Part shown: positions 13,039-24,636 of the stretch, piece by piece
Layout of the letters: each line of letters opens with the position of its first letter
Position numbering within the stretch: the stretch's first letter is position 1
Assembly: GCA_001179505.1 (NCBI GenBank)
Contig: CDMY01000275.1
Span: forward strand, 374,233 to 438,232
DNA length: 64,000 bases
Direction of reading: 5' to 3'
Source: Vitrella brassicaformis
Taxonomy: Eukaryota; Sar; Vitrellaceae
The notes under the pieces: generated by a model
What the model saw: the letters and a program-made list of their open reading frames with translations, nothing else
Database searches by the model: none
Told to the model about the DNA's origin: nothing
Made by a program: the position numbers and the translations under genes

Positions 13039-13053
13039 TGGGGAGGGCGGGTG

Positions 13054-13353
13054 NNNNNNNNNNNNNNNNNNNNNNNNNNNNNNNNNNNNNNNNNNNNNNN
13101 NNNNNNNNNNNNNNNNNNNNNNNNNNNNNNNNNNNNNNNNNNNNNNNNNNNNNNNNNNNNNNNNNNNNNNNNNNNNNNNNNNNNNNNNNNNNNNNNNNNN
13201 NNNNNNNNNNNNNNNNNNNNNNNNNNNNNNNNNNNNNNNNNNNNNNNNNNNNNNNNNNNNNNNNNNNNNNNNNNNNNNNNNNNNNNNNNNNNNNNNNNNN
13301 NNNNNNNNNNNNNNNNNNNNNNNNNNNNNNNNNNNNNNNNNNNNNNNNNNNNN
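13054..13353. other. Assembly gap (300 N) with duplicated flanks
   Basis: Exactly 300 N. The 26 bases before it (13028-13053) are repeated exactly after it (13354-13379), including the TAG stop of the SPX/VTC gene. This suggests two contigs that overlap rather than a true 300-bp gap. Confidence 0.9.
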
Positions 13354-13680
13354 AGTTTGTCTAGTGGGGAGGGCGGGTGGGTGGGTGGGGGTTTTCTATC
13401 TACACACACACACACACATGACGTTTTTCGTGGCGGCATGACCCGGCGACACCGTTTGTTTCTCGTAGGGGAGGGTTCACTCACTCATCCACCTGCTGGT
13501 GAATGGTGTGCAGGAGGGGTAGGTTGATACGTACGATGAATGAATGAATGAATGAATGGGTGTGGCTGGTGGAAGGGCTGATCAGCCCTCGGGTGGCTGC
13601 ATGATGGGACTGCGGTGGTTGAATCAGGCAGGGGCTTCATTTCGTCTCTATCGCTGACGCTCACTCACTCACTCACTCCC

Positions 13681-13830
13681 TCCCTGGCTGTCTGTCTGTC
13701 TGTCTGTCTGTATACACACGAGTTTCGATGGACGGGTGCCTCCCTCCCTCCCTCACTCCCTGGCTGTCTGTCTGTCTGTCTGTATACACACGAGTTTCGA
13801 TGGACGGGTGCCTCCCTCCCTCCCTCCCCG
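13681..13830. repeat. Two-copy tandem duplication, about 76-bp unit
   Basis: Unit 1 starts at 13681 and unit 2 at 13757. Each has TCCCTGGCTG, a (CTGT)n tract, TATACACACGAGTTTCGATG, GACGGGTGCC and a (TCCC)n tract. Copies differ by one CTGT unit and by the end of the TCCC tract. The non-microsatellite core is identical, so the duplication looks recent. Confidence 0.85.
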
Positions 13831-14520
13831 GCTGCCTGCCTGCCTGCCTGGTGGGTGGGGTGGGGTGGCTGTGGTGCCCACGCCTCACGTATTTTTCCGT
13901 CAGTTGGTATGTGTCACGTCACAATGAATGCATGAGTGAGTGAGTGAGTGAGTGAGTGGAGCTGTCTGGTGTCTGGCTGTCTCACTCGCTCTTCTCCTCA
14001 TTACCCTGGCTGGCTTGCGTCAGACAGGAGAGAGAAACGCAGGCGAGGCGAGGCGAGGTAGGTGGTGTGTCGTGACAGGTAGGTGTATGCGCAATCCCAC
14101 CACCGTTGGATGCATTGCTGTCCGGGTGTTCGTCCTCTCACGTTGCCACCATATCCGCAGAGTTCTGCTGGTGTCTTCACTGGCAGAGGTCTTGGGGTGC
14201 GGCGGCAGCGACGAAAAACGACACTCCGAGCGGAATGTGCCGGCGTGCGATGTCCATCCATCCACCTGTCCAATTTTCCTATATATTCATGTGTAGCTAG
14301 TGTCGGTGCATGTGAGTGACCTGTGGACCCTTCCGTACACATTTGTTGAATGCATACACTCTCACACATGCTATGCTTCAAATCCCACACACGCAGCTGC
14401 CACGTCCTTCACCTGAGATCAGTGAGCCCTTTCATCACTGCAAATGCACGTCTAATGGAGCCATCTCGCCAAGATCAGATCTGCGCATGCGAGTGCTATG
14501 CCTACGCACGCCGCGACACC

Positions 14521-14547
14521 TGCGAGCTTAGATGGGAATGCGAGCTA
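14521..14547 (+). promoter_or_regulatory. Two TGCGAGCT motifs upstream of the SWEET gene
   Basis: TGCGAGCTT at 14521-14529 (then AG) and TGCGAGCTA at 14539-14547, 126 and 108 bp before the ATG. The first 11 bases are identical to the element at 41505 and 56535. Function inferred from recurrence. Confidence 0.5.
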
Positions 14548-14646
14548 ACAAAAAGGCAAAGGACGATATTTCACGGTTCCTGGGTCCGTCCTTGCTTTGC
14601 TTCGCTTCGGTCGTCGATCAGCTTAAAGTTTCTGTCAAGTGCAGCA

Positions 14647-16498
14647 ATGGCAGAGGACAGCGGCAACACGGTAGCGAAGCACGTGGGCATCCTGACGGAC
14701 GGCTTCCAGTCGTCGCCCCTCGCCGTCATCGCCAACATCGCCACCTTCTGCTCGGTCATCGTGTACCTCTCCCCCGTCAACGAAATGTACAACATATGCG
14801 TCAGGGGATACGCCGGCACCACTCGCTGCACCCCCTACGCCCTCATGTTCGCATCCGCCGCACTCTGGACAACCTACGGGCTCCTCAGGCACGATGTGGG
14901 CATCCTCAGGATCAATGGCGTCGGTAAGTCAGTGAGGGAGGGAGTGACACAGACCGCACCGGACCGACACACACGGGGCAGTCAGTCAGCCAGGGGGGAG
15001 AGATGCGCGTCAGGTCATTCAGTGTTGGTGTATGGTGTGTGTCAGGTGCGCTGACAAGTTTGGTGTTCTGCGGGATTCTGGGTGTGTTTGCCAACCCTGA
15101 GGAACGCAAGAAGACCTGGCTGCTCTACCTGGGAGGTAAGTAGGGCACACAGGCAGCCAGCCAGGCGTCGCTGTCACGTACGTCACGTACGTACCTTTGT
15201 GACATTGGTTGTGTTGTGTTGTATTTTGCTGCTTGCCTGCCGCTGGCGTGGCAGTGTGTGCGAGTGTGTTTGGGTTTCTGTATTGTTCGCTGACCTACGT
15301 CCCGGCGGGGGACGTGCAGCTCAACCTCGTGGGATACACTGCCACGGTGAGCCGCCTGCCTCCCTGCCAAAATAATCAAACATCCCGTCTGCGCTGCTGT
15401 GTGTGTGCCTCGTCAGGTGCTTTCTGTCTCTATCTCGCTATCTCCTCTTGTCATGGTGGTAAGTAAGGCAGCACATCGGCTGGCTGCACGTGGGCTGCAT
15501 TGTCATCTGTGTGTGCACGTGTGTGTGTGTGTGTGTGTGTGTGGTGTCAGGCGCGTGTGTTGCGTACCAAGAACCTGGAGGGCGTGCCCATCACCCTCAT
15601 CGCCTGCTGCTTCCTATCCGCGTAAGACAAAATACGTACCTGCCTGTCAGTCAAGCAATGAATGGATGGATGTGATGTGTTGTGGTGTGTGCCTGCAGGC
15701 TGTTGTGGGGTCAGTACTCTCTGATGATAGACTCGATCCCCTTCCTGATACCCAACATACTGAGCATCGTCCTAAACGGACTCCAGCTCGTACTCATCGC
15801 CTACACCTACCTCACTGCCAGAAAAGCTCGAAGCGTAAGGCCGACCAGCCAACCACCGACGCACCGTCCACCTCGCACTGCATTATGTATGTCAATGTGT
15901 GTGTGTGTGTGTGTGTGTGTCAGGCTGTGAGTGGTCCTGAGCGGCTGCCGCTTCTGAGCCAGACGGGCATCGTAGACCTACCCATAGGTATCTACAATCT
16001 AGCTAGCTGCACACACGCATTGCATTCACATTCCTTCCCACCCACTCTCATCTGATCTCTGGTTCGGTCTTCTCTCTCGATGCAGATGAGGTCAAAGCGT
16101 CCTACAGGCCGACCCAGCCGCAGCCATCCGCCTCGCCCGAAGTCATCGGCCCCCACCATCGGCCGCCGATCGACCCACCAGACCAGCCAGAGACCATCGA
16201 CCAGCACATTCACAACCACACTCACCACACGCAAGCCAGCGGCAGCAGCAGCAGCAGCGGAGCATCGAGCTTCGAGTGTGTGGATCTGGCGACCGGTTCG
16301 TCGGCAAGCGACCGGAATTCTTTGTCTTCTTCTGAGGGCGGCGGTGCTGGTGCGTCCCCGTCGTCGGCCAACCGGATGGAGCAGGGCCGGAGGGCCAACA
16401 GGGCGCGAGATCGGGCTGGGGAGAGGGATCGGGGGAGGGCCGGTGTGGGTGGGGGTGAGATGGAAATGAGCACTGTCAGGGGGAGGGAACTCAGGTGA
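14647..16498 (+). CDS. SWEET (MtN3/saliva) sugar transporter
   Basis: Exons: 14647-14923, 15046-15135, 15255-15346, 15417-15458, 15551-15621, 15699-15834, 15924-15987, 16086-16498. SWEETs are seven-helix uniporters that let sugars pass down their gradient. Seen: first MtN3 triple-helix from LAVIANIATFCSVIVYLSPV (with the conserved Pro), then GVFANP, and a second triple-helix with VLRTKNLEGVPI, LLWGQYSLMIDS and IPNILSIVLNGLQL. The order and spacing are family-typical. After the last helix comes ERLPLL, a good match to the acidic dileucine [D/E]xxxL[L/I] used for endolysosomal or vacuolar sorting, then a long Ser/Gly-rich hydrophilic tail of about 150 residues, longer than usual for the family. 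Sugar specificity cannot be read from sequence. Confidence 0.88.
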
Positions 16499-18637
16499 GA
16501 GAGGAGAGGTGTGCCGCATGCGTAAGTGTCGGATGGGGATTGTTTTGTCGGCCTTGGGGGTGGGGGGCGTGGTGCTCTTATCTTTCTCAACCATCGCTGG
16601 GCGGGCAACGTCGGACTCTCTCTCTCTCTCTCTCTCGGTCTTTCGTATGTATGTATGTCTGGATGGCTGTCCGTCTGTCTGTCTGTATGTGTGTACCCCA
16701 CTGCTCTGCTTTTCTAGTAAGCGTAGCAGAGGATGCGATGCCATTGATTGGGTGGAAGAGAAGGAAGCAATGAAGGAAGAATTGCAGGCAGACAGCGAGG
16801 CAGCCAGCTGTCCACTCACTCACTCACTCAGTCACTCACTATGTGTGTGCGAGGCAAGATGTACCCCTGTGTTCCCACGAACTGCGGGAGTAAACTTTCT
16901 TTTTTCGCATCGATGACTGACTGACTGCATTCACTCACTCTCACTTTTGTCTCCTGCATCCCTCGGACCTCATTGGTGGATTTTCTTCCTCGCTCATGGA
17001 CGGGCCGTGGTCCATCTGCACAATGGCTGGATGACGGAACGTCCTAGGTTGCTGGGGAAAGTCCGCCAGGCCAGGGAGGTCCGGACCAGATGGAACAAAC
17101 AACACGGACGAAGACAGCCACAGGTCTTTCTATCTATCTGAGAAAGGAGACAGACAAGGAAGGAAGAGAGGACGTCGGTCGGTTGTGCTGTATGTATCTG
17201 TCTGTTGATTGCTCTGTGGCTGTGGGGTGGGGTGGGTTGGGTTGGTGCCTGCACCCAACTCTCCGTCGCTTGCTGGATGCGATGTCGTCGATGGTAAGCT
17301 CCCGCTGTGCCCGTCACGAGGGCAGTGCAGGTGCCGATCCTCGTCGACAAGTGAATCCACAGACAGCGGCAGGAGGGTGAGGTGACATGAGAGAGCGGCC
17401 CACCCCCCACCCCCCCCAATACGTTGACTGCCTTACAGCTGGTGGCTGCAGCGAGAGAGAGTGTGTATGTGATACGCTCCACTACTTCCCCCTAACTCCC
17501 TCCCTCCCTCCCTCCCTCCCCTGGCCTGAAAGAACCCGCGAGGCAGGTGTGTGCGACTTTTGTGCTGTTGGTCGGTCGGTCCTTTTTTCTACAGCGGCAC
17601 ACCACGCCATCCATCCACGGGACGCACCGATGCATCCGTCTACCTACCCGCCCCTCCCACTGACTGCCATGTCTAAAGGTGTGCATGTGGTGTGTGTGCG
17701 CGTGGGCGTGGTGTGTGTCATGCATGTGTGGCTGGCGGTTTTTGTCAGTCCATCTGGTGGGTGTGCGGTCCCGCTCCCTGGTCTTGGTTCGTGTCGGTCG
17801 GTCGGTCAATTCATTGAGTCTGCTGGGTGGCTGTGGCTGTGGCTGACTGCATGGGTGGTGGGTGGTGCTGCAGAGAGGGCGAGAGAGAGAGCAGGGTACG
17901 TCAGTCAGGTGTAAGTGTAAGTAGAGGTGACGATGACATACATATGAGTGACTGATGGATGACTGACAGTGACCGACTGATTATGATTACTGAGTATTGG
18001 AGTGTCACTTTCCTCCCTCTCTGGCAGTGCGGACTCACTCGCGCACTGACTGATTGCCGGGTGAGTGCAGCGGGTGGGATGGAATACAGCGGACGGCACT
18101 CTTCTTCTCTCGTATATATGTGTGTGTGCCGCATGTCTACTGGGTTTGTGTCGCACCCGAAGATGATATATCGGTTCGGTCAGACCCACAGCTCGATATG
18201 ATGCGAACCTTGCTCCACACGCACGCTTGTGTAGGTGTGGACGAGGGGGCTGAGCTGATCGGGCAGAGGCCGCCCACCCTGCCTGCACTCACAGACGGAT
18301 GGATGGATGAAACGCCTGACCCACCCCCACCTAACTGACAGACCTTACTTACACTTTCTCTCTTTCCTTACTCATGCGAGTTACAACACTCACTCATCGA
18401 CCCGGTGCACTGCGCACACGTGGAGCCGATTGTTGATCGCTCCGCTCACGGCAATATAATATGGTCGGGTGATCGATGTCTATCTATGGCATGCATCCGA
18501 ACAGAAAACGGTCCGTCCGTCCATCCCATCCGTCTGCATCTGAACAGTAAGTACATAGTCTCCCCTCCTTCCCTCCCTCCCTCCCTCTGTGTCTACAGGC
18601 GTCTGGTGTGTCGTGTCACTCCATCAAGTCAGTCTTT
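16499..18637. other. Intergenic region, no gene seen
   Basis: Short frames only, none with family motifs or coherent splicing. Contains (CT)n at about 16617-16637, purine and CTCA microsatellites near 16815-16840, and TCCC tracts near 17500-17520 and 18565-18585. It lies between the ends of the convergent SWEET and helical-protein genes. Confidence 0.55.
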
Positions 18638-20665
18638 CTACCCCATGCTGCCGCCGGCCTTCCTCTTGAGATCCTTGAGGGCGTCCCAGTTCTCATCCAC
18701 CCACACACCCGTCTCTATCAGCGCCTCGTGCAATCGCTGCACACACACACATACACATACAGCCAGCCCGCCGAAGACAGAGAACAAAACTAACTAGACT
18801 GAGGCAGGCGTGTGTGTTTGTGTGCAGCTCATTGTCTCACTCACCTTGAGTTCGTCTGTGAGAGCGCTTTCAGCCGTCTGGAACAGCTGGAGGGCTGCGT
18901 CCAAATCATCGGGGTTGGCTGCACACCACACCACACCACACCACACCACCACATGCTCGTCCCCCCCCCCCATCCATCCACCTATCCCACCTACCGGCTT
19001 CCAGTGCGGCGTCTCGTTTCTTGACGGCCTCCTCCCACAACGGATGACCCATCGCCTGCACACAATAGATACAAATACACATCACATCCACACACACCAA
19101 CAATGGCCGGCCGTGTTGGGCGATCCGATCCCAATGGCTCTGCTCTGCATGCCCTGCCCACCTCTTTGACAACCCCACTGCTGGAGCGACTCTGCGCAGT
19201 GCAGACGGCACACATACAAACCAAATATACACGCAAAAGGGAGCGGCATGGCTGGCTGGCTGGCAGGCAGGCAGCGCCCGTTGTGTGTGGTTGTGTTGTG
19301 TCACACACATACATTGTACAGCCGCCTGAGTGCCTGCAGCATCGGGTGGTCCTTGGCTCTGTTGATGGTCTCGAGAGTGTTGTCGGGCCCCGACCCCACA
19401 CCGCCCCTCCCGCCATACCCGTAAGCATCCATCGGCTGACATGACCACCATCACACGAGCACAAACACAAACACTCGAGTGAGTCAGTTTGAGATGAGCT
19501 TGTCTGCTCTGCTCTGTGTGTGGCTGGGTGTGTGTGCGCAGGTACGTACCATCATGACCGGTGGCGGCAGGCCCATTTGTTCGCGCAGTATCCCGCACCG
19601 CCGCTCGCTGTAGACCATGAAGAGGGGGTGCATCCAAGTGTCCACACAGCTGCCGTACATGGCCCTCTGCTCATCAGCCATACTGAATGACATGACACAC
19701 ACACACACGTGTGTGTGTGGTGGCACAGACAGACAGAACAGACACAAAAGCACTCGTGTTGTGTGTTGTGTGCATCCCATACGGCCGTGCCATGCATCGA
19801 ATCGACGGAGGTGCTGTGCTGTTTTGGGTGTCGTGTTGTCGTGTGGTCGTGTGGTGGTCCCTCACTTACGCTTTGACGGTGGGTCCGACTTTCATGAGGA
19901 ACTGTTCGAGGACGGCCTTGCACCAGTCGGTGTGGATCTTGATCTGGGCCTCGTCAGCCGGGTAGCCCTGCTGGGTCATCTGACATGCATGACACCCACA
20001 CACACATACATGGCTGGCCACAGATGAGATGAGATGTGTGGGCGAATGAAGCGGACAGACAGACAGACGGAAGAGCCCCCGCCAGCACAGCACAGCACGG
20101 GAGCACTAACAAGCAGCCGGCTCACTCACCTCACCCACCTTTGGCTGCTGAGTGAGGATCTCGTGAACCGTGAAGAAGAGGATGTCCCTCAGCACAGGAT
20201 TGGCCTTGGCGATGAATGCCTGCGCCAACTCCGCACACAGGGCGTCGGGGAACTGCGAATAGATCTGACGAAACCGCTGTGCCAGGTCTGACAGACCACG
20301 GAGGGTAGCATAGATAGCATCCAACCATTGCAATGCAGGCAGGCATGATGAGCGAGCGACTGCCGGTCGGGTCTTCTTGTCGTCTGTCTTGTGCTGTGTG
20401 TGCTGACTGACGGTCGGGGTTGTATGCGTTGATGTCGGCATTCGCAGCGTACGCCTCTGATTGCACACAATCATACCAACCAACCAACCAACCAAGCAAG
20501 CGGCCACAGAGCACCCATGCCATGTGCTGACTGTATCCATGTATGAGTGCCTCCCCTGTTGCTGGCAGATCAGTCAGTCGCCTTACCGAGTTCCTGTCTG
20601 AGGTTGAGTGCTTGGGTCGGTGGCAGCGGCGGGAACGCTGGCGCCGCTGGCCTCGCCGGATGCAT
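18638..20665 (-). CDS. Unknown, mostly helical soluble protein (300 aa)
   Basis: Exons: 20665-20587, 20456-20412, 20287-20139, 19979-19870, 19682-19550, 19435-19313, 19191-19162, 19055-18995, 18918-18845, 18736-18638. All ten junction phases agree and the total is 903 bases including TAG, which makes the model strong although I do not recognise the family. No signal peptide or membrane helix is visible. The N-terminus is Pro/Ala-rich (MHPARPAAPAF). The rest looks amphipathic-helical, for example LAQRFRQIYSQFPDAL, LRDILFFTVHEIL and DDLDAALQLFQTAESAL. A short Gly-rich loop (YGYGGRGGVGSG) splits it. Exon 7 is only 30 bases. The ATG lies 68 bp from that of the divergent transporter gene. No function is proposed. 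Confidence 0.8.
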
Positions 20666-20721
20666 TTGCTTCTCTTCTCTTCACCAGCAGCGGTTTCATG
20701 GAGCACCCTAGGCGGCCCCTC

Positions 20722-20730
20722 GAGCTTGCA
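20722..20730 (-). promoter_or_regulatory. TGCRAGCTY motif in 68-bp divergent spacer
   Basis: The minus strand reads TGCAAGCTC then GAG. It sits between ATGs at 20665 (-) and 20734 (+), only 3 bases before the latter. That closeness hints that the transporter may instead start at the in-frame ATG at 20746. Confidence 0.5.
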
Positions 20731-20733
20731 TGG

Positions 20734-22432
20734 ATGCGGAAAGGAATGACCGAGAGCGGGGAACAGCAGCAGCACAGCACATTGGTGCGCTTCGGCTGGA
20801 AGATTTTGAACTTTTGTGATGCCCATTTCCTTCCATTGGGTGAGGCAGGCCATCACTTCATCCCTCGAAAAGGACAGAATGTGGCACACCGCTGTGTTCG
20901 TTTGTTCAGGCCTCGTGGTCTTTGTTGTCTTTGGAGCACTGGTAAGGAACCGCAACAAACGGGTGGACACGGATCTCATGCATGGTGTTTGTGTCTGCTG
21001 TTCACTTCAGGTTCCTCTGCCCGGCAAATGGCTGTCTGGCGTCGACAGCCCAGTTCCCAAGGGGCTGGTCTCACAGCTATGTGTGTGCATCATCTTCCTC
21101 TTATCCGGCCTGAAGCTGCAATTTTCTGAGGTGAAAGAGGGCCTTCGTTGCTGGCGTGGGGCGGTGTACGGCACTCTGTCGATTTTGCTGCTGACGCCCC
21201 TGGCTGGCTTCGGGCTGGTGTTTGTGCCGCTGGAGCCGCCCGACTTATCGCTCGGCCTGGCGCTGTTTGCTCTGATGCCGATGACACTCACGAGTGGCGT
21301 GATACTGACCAAACAGGCGGAGGGCAACACGCCGCTGGCACTCCTCTTCACCGTCGCCACCAACTTCATCGCTATCTTCACTCTACCAGCTACGGTGCCG
21401 CTGCTCGTCGACACACTACAGCAGCAGGGGCAGCATGGTTCGAGCAAGAAAGACATCAACGTCTCCATCAACGGCACACAGATGCTGCTCAACCTGACCT
21501 ATTCCATCCTTATTCCCTTGATCGTGGGCAAGCTGCTGTCGCTGTGGCGGCCGGTCTCGGCGTTTGCGAATGGTCACAGTCGTCTGATGAAGCATGCGTC
21601 GGCCTTCTTCCTTATCGTCATTGTGTGGATGAGCGTGTCGAAGGCCGTCGAGCAGGTCAGACCAGCCGCACAAGTCAGGCAGGACACTCGAGGTGGTCAT
21701 CCAGTCGGTCAAGTCATCCGCCTTGCTCTGCTCTCGTGTATCGTTGTCGGTGTGTGCCTGTCTATCAGATATCGACGCTTCATGTGGAGATGGTGGTTGC
21801 CACAGCTGCGTTGGGTGTGGGGCTGCACCTGGCTTACCTCGCACTAAACGCATCATTTTCCATCATACTGCGGCTGCCCACACGTGAGCACACACACACA
21901 CACACACGCACTCTGCAATGCTCATGTCGCCACTGGGTGCCTTTGTCTGCTGTGATTGTCTGTGTGCAGCGATAATGAAGGCCGTGGTGGTGTGCGCGTC
22001 TCAGAAGACACTGCCCGTGTGTGTGACGGTCATTGAGTTCCTGCCAACCGAGCTGGGCAGCCGCGGCATTATGGTCATCGGGGCGATCCTCGGCCACTTC
22101 ACACAAATACTCATCGACGCCTTCCTAGCCTCATGGTGGGCACAGCGGGGCCGCCGATTGAGCAATAGCGAGGAGAAAGATCTCACAGGTGCGTATTCCA
22201 CACACGCAACACCAGCACTCGTGCCGCCTTAGTGGCCAAGGGCCTCGCTGCCTCTTTGTATAGCCCATCTGTCTGTTTCTGTGTGTCAGGTGTCAGCGAC
22301 AGTGTGGGAACCGACCATCCTGCCTTGAGGGCAGGAGACCTGACCGATGGGACGACTGACTATCGTCGGATGGCGAGGGAGGACGCCCCCGGGCAGAAGA
22401 CGCAATTGGACGTCACTGCGAATACTGTGTGA
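20734..22432 (+). CDS. SLC10A7-like / bile acid:sodium symporter family membrane transporter, copy A (possible 5' frameshift)
   Basis: Exons: 20734-20941 (with a frame problem), 21011-21655, 21769-21883, 21970-22188, 22290-22432. The SBF-like family has about ten helices; animal SLC10A7 acts in Golgi/ER calcium homeostasis, and plant and bacterial members are poorly known. Seen: LSGLKLQ, MPMTLTSGVILTKQAEGN (family core), NFIAIFTLP, and later VVCASQKTLPV. In exon 1 the upstream part homologous to copy B (LNFCDAHFLPLG) and the first helix (MWHTAVFVCSGLVVF) lie in different frames: relative to copy B two bases are missing between 20860 and 20890, and I see no splice that repairs it. Translation may begin at the ATG before WHTAVF (20880). 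The gene is tail-to-tail with copy B. Confidence 0.85.
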
Positions 22433-23001
22433 TGAATGTAATGTCTGTCTGCATCGTTGAGTGAGTGAGTGTATGGTTTGTGTGAGTGGGTGTGGTGTTT
22501 TTTCTTGATGTATGTTGATAGATACGCACCTCACTCACGTCCATCCACATGGATGTCAATTGTCTATACGTACGGTGCAGCCAGGTGATGGGATATATGT
22601 GATGGATGACACCCACTCCACTTTTGTGAGTATTTCTGTTTGCCACAGGCCCGCTGCATGAATTGCATGCGTGCGTGCGTGTGTGTAGGTCACCTGCCTT
22701 TATCAGTGCGTGGCCGGCGACCTTTCGTCCACCGGAATACAAGTGGCCGGCCATTCATTGTGCATGGGTGACATGACGCCCGAACAGGACGTCGATATAT
22801 TGCCTGCCGGTTTCGCGTACGTACGTACGTGTGTGGACAGAGGCATATATATTCACATCACCTCACAACACACACGGCCTCTCGCGTCAGAGAGAGATGA
22901 CTCCAGTGTACACAGAGATAGATACTACAAAAAACGCCCTCGAAAGCTCACACACATCCACACACACACACGCACACACACACGCGCGTACCCGCCCAGC
23001 A
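22433..23001. other. Spacer between the two inverted transporter copies
   Basis: 569 bp with no gene seen. Contains (GTGA)n near 22456-22475, ACGT repeats at about 22816-22831, and CA-rich DNA near 22950-22985. It is the centre of the inverted gene pair and should hold both 3' UTRs. Confidence 0.6.
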
Positions 23002-24608
23002 CTAGACGACATTCGATTTGTGCCCGGCCTCGCGATTGGCTGAGCTGTCTTCGCACCCACTCACGTCCCCCGGTGGCCCGACGGCATCCGCCGTCGCATC
23101 AGCCACTTTGCCATCGGTGGCGTCGTGTGGTGCCTTGGGCTCTGAAGACATACACAGCACCCCATCACTTGCAGGCATACACACGTGGCTCTCTCTTCTA
23201 TCAACTTTATCATACCTGCCGCGTATGTCTCCCTCCGTTGCCTCTGTGTCCGCTGTGCCCACCATGAGGCTAGGAAGGCGTCGATGAGTATTTGTGTGAA
23301 GTGGCCGAGGATCGCCCCGATGACCATAATGCCGCGGCTGCCCAGCTCGGTTGGCAGGAACTCAATGACCGTCACACACACGGGCAGTGTCTTCTGAGAC
23401 GCGCACACCACCACGGCCTTCATTATCGCTGCATGCAGCGAGACACAAGACACGAGACGTGTGTGGGTCAGTCAGCTTCCACATCTGGTCTTCTTACGTG
23501 GCGGCAGGCGAAGGAGGAGCGAGGACAGTGCATTGAGGACGAGAAAGACGATATGCATGGCTATGGCCACCGCCGCTGCTGCCAGCACCATCTCAGGGTC
23601 CAACTTGGCTATCTGAGACAGATACAAACAAAGCCGTCCGGACAGATGTGCCGGTGAAGGAAGGCATGCATGTCTCACTCACTCACTCACGAACCTTGGC
23701 CACAGACCCGCTGACTTTCATCCACACGATCAAGATGATGCACTGCGCCGGCACATGCTTCATCAGCCGCTTGTGAGAGTTCGCAAACTTGAGAACAGGT
23801 GGCCAGAAGGACAAAACTTTGCCCACGACCAGAGGGATAAGGATGGAATAGGTCAGCGACAGCAGCATCCCCGCCCCATCAATAGACACATCCACACCCT
23901 CATCACTCTCCTGTTGCCCGCCCTCTTGTGCGGCGTCGACGAGCAGCGGCACCGTAGCTGGTAGAGTGAAGATAGCGATGAAGTTGGTGGCGACGGTGAA
24001 GAGGAGTGCCAGCGGTGTGTTGCCCTCCGCCTGTTTGGTCAGTATCACGCCACTCGTGAGTGTCATCGGCATCAGAGCAAACAGCGCCAGGCCGAGCGAT
24101 AAGTCGGGCGGCTCCAGCGGCACAAACACCAGCCCGAAGCCAGCCAGGGGCGTCAGCAACAAAATCGACAAAGTGCCGTACACCGCCCCACGCCAGCAGC
24201 TGAGGCCCTCCTTCACCTCTGCAAACTGCAGCTTGATACCCGAGAGCACGAACACGATGCACACACACAGCTGCCCCATCAGACCCTCCGGAAGGGGGCC
24301 GTCGATGCCGGCCACCCATTTGCCAGGGACTGGCACCTGATTGTGAACAGAAGGAGTGATGCCGGTGCGCTCTTTGCCTGCATGTCGATGCTGCGTACCA
24401 GGGCACCGAAAATCACGAAGACCACGAGCCCTGAACAAACGAACACAGCGGTGTGCCACAGTCCACACATTCCCGAGGGATGAAGGTGATGGCCTGCCTC
24501 ACCCAATGGAAGGTAGTGTGTGTCGCAGAACTTGAGCAGGGCCGACCATCGCTTTGCCCAGGGGCCGTCTTCTTTCACTCCTGTCCCTTCTTTCTCTTGG
24601 TTTGCCAT
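23002..24608 (-). CDS. SLC10A7-like / bile acid:sodium symporter family membrane transporter, copy B
   Basis: Exons: 24608-24399, 24336-23695, 23612-23498, 23428-23216, 23141-23002; all phases agree. It has the same exon plan and family motifs as copy A (about ten helices, TSGVILTKQAEGN, NFIAIFTLP, CASQKTLPV). Exon 1 is open throughout: HYLPLGEAGHHLHPSG leads in frame into LWHTAVFVCSG, unlike copy A. Two tracts match copy A almost perfectly (23935-24196 and 23250-23428), while exon 3, the loop after PLLVD and the C-terminal tail (here EPKAPHDATDG onward, hydrophilic) have diverged. An in-frame ATG upstream (codon at 24728-24726) exists but would cross the TGCRAGCTY motif, so 24608 is preferred. 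Substrate unknown. Confidence 0.88.
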
Positions 24609-24636
24609 CGATTCGGATTGAAGGGATTTTCTGCTC

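Larger units (their letters stand above)
13380..14646. other. Intergenic region upstream of the SWEET gene
   Basis: No coding region recognised. Holds (GAAT)n near 13535-13558, a tandem duplication at 13681-13830, (TGAG)n near 13932-13957, and two TGCRAGCTY-type motifs near the right edge (14521 and 14539). Confidence 0.6.

Noticed and set aside
13031..13527. Open frames across the N run
   Set aside because: They consist of N codons; the true stop of the SPX/VTC gene (TAG 13036-13038) precedes the gap.
23185..23657. Plus-strand frames over transporter copy B (and minus-strand frames over copy A) sharing a peptide
   Set aside because: They are antisense shadows of the identical converted tract, so their similarity does not indicate a gene.
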